The notes under the pieces are model-generated. The model had not been told where the DNA came from and searched no databases. It saw only the letters and a program-made list of their open reading frames with translations. Position numbers and translations under genes: made by a program. A stretch of 64,000 nucleotides of DNA, taken from assembly GCF_022414595.1 (NCBI RefSeq), contig NZ_JADWYO010000007.1, positions 62,001-126,000 of the forward strand, in the 5' to 3' direction. Below are positions 59,581 to 64,000 of the stretch, piece by piece (positions within the stretch are counted from its first letter, which is position 1; the number at the start of each line of letters is the position of its first letter). The DNA comes from Streptomyces sp. MUM 203J (GTDB lineage Bacteria > Actinomycetota > Actinomycetes > Streptomycetales > Streptomycetaceae).

Positions 59581-62500
59581 TCAGCCGGACCAGACGTCCT
59601 CGGCGTACCGGCCGGACTCGACGAGGCCGGACATCCATTCGGCCGCCCGCCTCTCGTCCGCGCCGGTCCGTTCGCGGTAGACCGCCGTGAACGCCTCGCG
59701 CACCGCGGGCGCCATCCGGCGCCCGTCCCCGCAGACATAGACCTTGCCGCCGGCCTCCAGCGCGGCCCACACCTCGTCGCCTTCCCGGGCGATGCGATCC
59801 TGGACGAAGCGGGCCCCGTCCTCGGGTGCGTGCATGAATGCGGGGCGCATGCTGACGGCCCCGGCGGACTCGGCCGCCTCCAGCTCATCGCGGTGGAGGT
59901 AGTCGACGTCCGGGTGGTCGCAGCCGAAGTAGCACAGCACAGTGCCCGTCGCGCCGGTGTGGTGCCGCTCGAGAACAGCTCCGCGGAAGGGCGCCAGGCC
60001 CGTGCCCGCGCTCACCAGGATCAGCGGTACGGACGGGTCCTCGGGGAGGCGGAAGGACTCGCTGCACGGCAGCACCCGGGCCCGGACGGTGTCCCCGGCC
60101 TTCACACGCTGGACGTAGTCCGAGGCGATGCCGCGGAAGGTGCCCTCGCCGGCCCGGTGGGGCGCGACGAGCAGCGACACCATCAGATCCACCTCGCCCG
60201 GCGACGCCTCGGCAGAGGACGAGATCGAGTAGTGGCGGGGGCGCAGAACCGGCAGCAGCTCCAGGAAGGACTCGAAGGGCAGCTCGCAGGCGCGGTGCTT
60301 CTCCAGCAGGTCCAGGAGGCTGTGGCCCCGTGAGGTCACGCGCTCGCGGAATTCCCCGGGCCCGGCGGCGGCGAGGGCGGCCAGGGGCTGCTTCTCCGGC
60401 GGGCAGGCGGTGTGCTCGGCGAGCAAGGCGACCTGCTCGGGGGTGGCGGGGTCCTGGAGCTCCACGAAGTCGGTGAGCAGGCGGCGCAGGGTCAGCGGCC
60501 GGTCGACGGGCAGGGCACCGCGGCTGCGGCGGCGCGCGCGCAGCCGGACCGTGCGGTCCAGGTCGAGTCCGAATCGGCCGGCGACCCGCCGGACGAGGGC
60601 CTCCGGGTTGCTGGGCAGGACCGCCAGGTGGTCGGCCGTGCGGTATGTGACGCCCTCGGGCAGCCGGAGGCGCAGGAAGCGCTTGGAACGGCCGAGTTCG
60701 TGGTCCGTGTCGACCAGCTCGTACGCGTCGAGCACCTCCATAGGCCGGACACCGTGCCGGGCTGCGAGGCCGTCGACGACCGACTCGGTGGCGTCCTCCA
60801 ACTCGTAGAGGCCCGGGCTCTCGTCGGGTTCCGGGGCCGGGGCCCCAGCCCCGGCGTCGCCGTAGCGCTCCAGCAGGACGGTCCACAGGTCGGCGGTCCA
60901 GCGGTCCACCATGCCGGCGAAGTCGCCGGACGCGTCGGCGGCACCCCGGGCGAGCAGGGGGACGGCACCGGCCGCCGCGAGGCGCTCGTCGATGAGGCTG
61001 GGGACGCGCTGGTAGGTGGCGGCCCAGTTGCGGTCCCCGACACCGAGGACCGCGTACGGCAGGCCTGCGAGCGCGCCGGGCTCCAGTGTCTCCAGCCAGG
61101 CGACGAACTGCGCGGCGTCGTCGGTGGGGCGTCCGTTGTAGGAGGCGGCCACGACAACCAGAGGCCCACCGGTGGAGGCCAGCCTGCCGGTGAGGTCGTC
61201 GAGGGGGGCCACGGACGGAGCGAATCCGTACTCGTCGCCCTCGGCGGCCAGGTCGCGGGCGATACCGGCGCAGGTGCCGAGGCTGGAACCGTACAGCAGG
61301 GTCAGTGTGGTGCCGGAGGCCCGCCGGGCCGTGCCCACGCCACACCCCGCGCCCGTCCCGCTCACCGCCACCACGGGCCCACGGCGCTCCTCGGTGGTGC
61401 GCCGGGCGAGCTTGAGCGTGAAGGCGTCGGGCTTGAGGGTGAGCGTCTGCTTGACCCTCAGCCGGTAGTCGCCGTGGTCGATCAGCCGGTAGCGGTGGAC
61501 CAGGAGCCCGAGCAGCAGCGTGGCCTCGTGGAGGGCGAACTGACGGCCGATGCAAGCGCGCTCGCCGTTGCCGAACGGCTTGAAGAGGTGGACGGAGCGC
61601 TTCGCCTCCTGTTCCCGGGCGAAGCGCTCCGGGTCGAACAGCTCGACGTTCTCGCCCCAGGCGGGGTCGCGGTGCAGGGCGGGGGTGAGAACCATCAGCG
61701 TCTCGCCCTTGCGGACGGCGTATCTGCCGCCGATCACCGTGTCCTGGAGGGGCTCCACGGCGTAGCCGGGCGCGGTCGGCCACAGCCGAAGACTCTCGTT
61801 GAGCACCTGGCGGATGTAGGTGAGCTTGCCGATGTCGCCGTAGTCGGGGCCGGGTGACTCCTCGTCCCCCCACAGGGCGTCGACCTCGGCCTGCGCCCGC
61901 GCGAGCACTTCCGGGTGCTTGGTCAGGTGGTACAGGGCGAAGGAGAGGGCGCCGCCCGTCGTCTCGTGTCCCGCGATGAGGAACGTGATGACCTGGTTGC
62001 GGATGTTGACGTCGTCCAGCGGCCGGCCCGTCCGTGTGTCCGTGGTGTGCAGCATCCGGCCGAGCAGATCGCGGGTGCTGGTGTCGCCGGACCGCCTGCG
62101 CTGCCGGATGACCTCGTCGACGAGGTCGTTCATCACCTGGACGTCCTGGCGGAACTGCTCGGACCGCTTGGACCTGAACCGCTCAGAGCCGGGGATGGAC
62201 TCGGCCTTGGCCTGGGTGAACGCCAGGGCCCGTGTCATGGCCTCCACGAACGGGTGCAGTTCGTCCCGGCGGAACGACTCGAAGTCGTGGCCGAAGCCGC
62301 ACAGCCCGATGGTGTCGAAGGTCAGGCGCGTCATGTCCTCGGGGACGTCCACCTCATGGCGGCCTGCTGCCCGGTCCCACTTGCCGATCAGGGAGCGGGC
62401 GGCCCGCAGCATCGTCGCGTGGTAGTCGCGCATCGCGCCCAGGGAGAACGCCGGCATGAGGATGTCGTGCGCCTTCTGCCAGTTCGTCTCGTGGTTGAAG

Positions 62501-62790
62501 GCGGTGAACAGGCCGTCCCCGGCGAATCGGCGGAGCTCCACCAGGTCGGGGTGCACGTTCTTGCGGAAGCGGGTCTCGTCCGACAGCTCCGCCACCAGGT
62601 CCAGGCCGCCCACGACCACGACCTCGTTCCCGAAGACCCGGATCCGGTAGAGCGGCCCGAGTTCCTTGACCTCCTTCATCATGTGGACGGTCGCGCCGAA
62701 GCCCTTGGGGAGCATGAGGGCGTGACCGATCAGGGGCAGGGCCGGGCGCTCGGGTACCGGCTGGGCCGTGATGACGGGCGGCTGGGTCAT
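59581..62790 (-). CDS. self-sufficient cytochrome P450 / NADPH reductase fusion (CYP102 type)
   Basis: 1069 residues from ATG 62790. P450 part (1 to about 465): FLIAGHETTGGALSF (273-278, O2-binding helix), ESLR (332-335, ExxR), FKPFGNGERACIGRQFAL with heme-thiolate Cys413. Reductase part: FMN flavodoxin (LTLLYGSSLGTCAGIARDLA, about 498; VVVAASYNGRPTDDAAQFVAWL; YAVLGVGDRNWAATYQ), FAD domain (RPRHYSISSSAEASPGEVDLMVSLL, SFRLPEDPSVPLILVSAGTGLAPFRG) and NADPH site (CYFGCDHPDVDYLHRDEL, VYVCGDGRRMAPAV). Hydroxylates a medium/long-chain fatty acid near its omega end without partner proteins. The promoter lies over an operator palindrome. Confidence 0.95.
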   Translation of the reverse strand: MTQPPVITAQPVPERPALPLIGHALMLPKGFGATVHMMKEVKELGPLYRIRVFGNEVVVVGGLDLVAELSDETRFRKNVHPDLVELRRFAGDGLFTAFNHETNWQKAHDILMPAFSLGAMRDYHATMLRAARSLIGKWDRAAGRHEVDVPEDMTRLTFDTIGLCGFGHDFESFRRDELHPFVEAMTRALAFTQAKAESIPGSERFRSKRSEQFRQDVQVMNDLVDEVIRQRRRSGDTSTRDLLGRMLHTTDTRTGRPLDDVNIRNQVITFLIAGHETTGGALSFALYHLTKHPEVLARAQAEVDALWGDEESPGPDYGDIGKLTYIRQVLNESLRLWPTAPGYAVEPLQDTVIGGRYAVRKGETLMVLTPALHRDPAWGENVELFDPERFAREQEAKRSVHLFKPFGNGERACIGRQFALHEATLLLGLLVHRYRLIDHGDYRLRVKQTLTLKPDAFTLKLARRTTEERRGPVVAVSGTGAGCGVGTARRASGTTLTLLYGSSLGTCAGIARDLAAEGDEYGFAPSVAPLDDLTGRLASTGGPLVVVAASYNGRPTDDAAQFVAWLETLEPGALAGLPYAVLGVGDRNWAATYQRVPSLIDERLAAAGAVPLLARGAADASGDFAGMVDRWTADLWTVLLERYGDAGAGAPAPEPDESPGLYELEDATESVVDGLAARHGVRPMEVLDAYELVDTDHELGRSKRFLRLRLPEGVTYRTADHLAVLPSNPEALVRRVAGRFGLDLDRTVRLRARRRSRGALPVDRPLTLRRLLTDFVELQDPATPEQVALLAEHTACPPEKQPLAALAAAGPGEFRERVTSRGHSLLDLLEKHRACELPFESFLELLPVLRPRHYSISSSAEASPGEVDLMVSLLVAPHRAGEGTFRGIASDYVQRVKAGDTVRARVLPCSESFRLPEDPSVPLILVSAGTGLAPFRGAVLERHHTGATGTVLCYFGCDHPDVDYLHRDELEAAESAGAVSMRPAFMHAPEDGARFVQDRIAREGDEVWAALEAGGKVYVCGDGRRMAPAVREAFTAVYRERTGADERRAAEWMSGLVESGRYAEDVWSG

Positions 62791-62827
62791 GGACGTGCCT
62801 TTCGTTCCGCGTCGGTCGGTACCCGTC

Positions 62828-62856
62828 AACGTACAAGCGACATTGTCACTCGACAA
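62828..62856 (-). promoter_or_regulatory. sigma70-like promoter of the P450 gene
   Basis: On the minus strand TTGTCG (62851-62856) and TACGTT (62828-62833) with a 17-base spacer. Both overlap the inverted repeat at 62839-62860, the arrangement of a repressible promoter. Confidence 0.5.
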
Positions 62857-62860
62857 TGTC
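62839..62860. promoter_or_regulatory. 22-bp perfect operator palindrome at the P450 promoter
   Basis: GACATTGTC (62839-62847) and GACAATGTC (62852-62860), perfect 9-bp arms around ACTC. Covers the -35 and spacer of the P450 promoter. Form is typical for TetR-type dimer binding. Confidence 0.7.
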
Positions 62861-62864
62861 CATC

Positions 62865-62886
62865 GATTGTGTTGAACGACACGATC
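62865..62886. promoter_or_regulatory. second, imperfect operator-like palindrome upstream of the P450 promoter
   Basis: GATTGTGT (62865-62872) and ACACGATC (62879-62886) match at seven of eight positions around six bases. Its centre is 26 bases upstream of the first palindrome's centre, so two dimers could bind side by side. Confidence 0.4.
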
Positions 62887-63590
62887 ACTTGACTCAACTC
62901 GACGCGCCCCTTGGACGTCCCCGTCCCGATCCGCTGTACGAGGGCCGCACCGAGCGGCGCGGCGGGGCCGCATGGTCACCCGGCAGACCGCGTGCCCTCG
63001 GCGGACCTCCACGCCTGAGGGAGGTTCACGCCGTGAGCGCGTGCACGACGCCCGCCGGACAGTCCCGCCCGTACACCCTCAGCCGACCGACGGCGGCAAC
63101 AGCCCGTTCATCACCCGTGGACGCCCTGCGCAAGAGCGGCTGCGTGCCCCTCGGCCACGAGGCCGCCTGTGTCGTCCGCACTCCCGGCCCGGACGTGCGG
63201 GGATCCCGGGCGGCCGGTCGGCGGACCACCCTCCAGGCCTGGCATCCGTGCGCGGACTGTCCCGGGACCGCTCGGCCTTCGACCGGGCCGCGGTCATCCC
63301 CGACGCCGTCTCCCCCTGCCGCGCCCCCGCACCCGGCGGCGGGCAGCCACCTGGCAGCCGTACCCGGCGCCCCTGAGCGGCCCCACCTCGCGAAGGCTCG
63401 GTCGTTCGGGTCGAGAAGGCGGCACCGAACAGCGCCGGCGGGTGGGCAGGTGCGCCGCACATGACAGGACGTCGGCCGACCGGGTCACGGCCCCGGGGAA
63501 CCGCCGGGCCGAAGCGGGCGCCCGGTGTGACGGCCTCGGAGGTGGCGCTCAGGCCGGCGTGCCCGCCGGGCCGCGCGGTTCGGGGCGGTC
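62887..63590. other. intergenic region, no gene seen
   Basis: About 700 bases between the P450 promoter and the response-regulator stop. Open frames on both strands (for example a Cys/Pro/Arg-rich frame at 63026-63460) have no recognisable domain or good ribosome site. Confidence 0.5.
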
Positions 63591-64000
63591 TCAGTGTCCG
63601 ACGTCGTGGTCGCCCACCGCGACGAGTCCGCTCTCGTACGCGAAGATCACGACTTGTGTCCGGTCGCGGAGACCGAGCTTGGCGAGGATGCTCGACACAT
63701 GTGACTTGACGGTGGCGGGCCCGATGAAGAACTGCTCCGCGATCTCAGCGTTGTTGGCGCCGCGAGCGACCGCCACCACGATCTCGCGCTCCCGCTCGGT
63801 GAGCCGTTCCAGGCGGCCCGCGACCGCGTGGTTGACGGTGCGGCCGTCGGCGAACCGGCCGATGAGGCGCCGGGTGATGGACGGCGCGAGCAGTGCCCCG
63901 CCCTCGGCCACGGTCCTCACCGCGGTGGCGAGTTGCTCGGGAGGTGTGTCCTTGAGGATGAAGGCGGCGGCGCCGGCACGGAGAGCCCGGTAGACGTACT
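63591..64000 (-). CDS. NarL/LuxR-family response regulator, 5' end outside window
   Basis: Only the C-terminal part is inside: 136 residues from the right edge to the stop at 63591. It opens in the end of a receiver domain (YRALRAGAAAFILKDTPPEQLATAVRTVAEGGALLAP, with the conserved Lys of the KD motif) and continues to the LuxR HTH RLERLTEREREIVVAVARGANNAEIAEQFFIGPATVKSHVSSILAKLGLRDRTQVVIFAYESGLV. The pair is that of a NarL-type two-component regulator; the phosphorylated Asp and the kinase gene would be outside the window. Confidence 0.92.
   Translation of the reverse strand, partial: YVYRALRAGAAAFILKDTPPEQLATAVRTVAEGGALLAPSITRRLIGRFADGRTVNHAVAGRLERLTEREREIVVAVARGANNAEIAEQFFIGPATVKSHVSSILAKLGLRDRTQVVIFAYESGLVAVGDHDVGH

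Noticed and set aside
63026..63460. Minus-strand frame of 144 residues between the P450 and response regulator
   Set aside because: Arg/Ala/Gly/Pro-rich with no recognisable domain; overlapping frames on both strands are equally open.

Overview
The window is actinobacterial chromosome, almost certainly Streptomyces: very high GC with G/C-saturated third positions, many GTG/TTG starts, ATGA/GTGA stop-start overlaps, a subtilisin-inhibitor-like (SSI) protease inhibitor, a cvnABCD conservon, MHYT and SPW-repeat proteins, a venezuelin-type class IV lanthipeptide locus and a CYP102 P450. No rRNA, tRNA, CRISPR array or intact insertion sequence was seen; the only mobile-element trace is a decayed IS5-type transposase near 30.5-31.0 kb.

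Layout. 0-5 kb: a Tat-exported beta-carbonic anhydrase (cut by the left edge), then a cobalamin riboswitch driving a three-gene B12-type ABC importer, then an SDR. 5-7.3 kb: an acyl-CoA carboxylase epsilon-like peptide, an SPW-repeat membrane protein, a small secreted peptide and the SSI inhibitor. 7.8-17 kb: coupled methyltransferase and FMN hydroxyacid oxidase, an aldo-keto reductase, a diverged polysaccharide deacetylase, a DUF6328-like membrane protein, an ATP-dependent DNA ligase and a secreted PI-PLC-like protein. 17.5-23.3 kb: a conservon (sensor kinase-like CvnA, roadblock CvnB, DUF742 CvnC, GTPase CvnD) with a second roadblock gene behind it and an MHYT protein in front. 23.5-32.6 kb: a methyltransferase, an SNF2/SWIM pair, two VOC proteins around the transposase remnant, and folD. 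32.9-36 kb: a GAF-domain activator and an aldehyde dehydrogenase.

36.5-51.8 kb: one long minus-strand run encoding a high-affinity (group 1h / group 5, Hhy-type) [NiFe]-hydrogenase. Reading in transcription order: hoxX (CO-ligand synthesis from formyl-THF), hhyS, hhyL, a NifU-like protein, three conserved proteins of unknown job, a C-terminal maturation endopeptidase, a 45-residue membrane peptide, then hypA, hypB, hypF, hypC, hypD and hypE. Nearly every junction is a 4-base stop-start overlap, so the products are probably made in fixed ratios. Two small plus-strand genes (83 and 77 residues) meet hypE tail to tail. The cluster would let the cell scavenge atmospheric H2.

52.7-58.2 kb: an AT-rich leader followed by a class IV lanthipeptide operon: LanL synthetase with intact Zn ligands, a 51-residue precursor closely resembling venezuelin's, and an ABC exporter pair. 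The precursor gene is flanked by perfect hairpins, one with an 18-bp stem. 58.9-62.8 kb: a TetR regulator and a self-sufficient P450-reductase fusion, convergent across an 11-bp-stem terminator; the P450 promoter overlaps a perfect 22-bp inverted repeat. The right edge cuts a LuxR-family response regulator.

Family assignments rest on motifs and remembered family sequences; no searches were run. DUF numbers are from memory.
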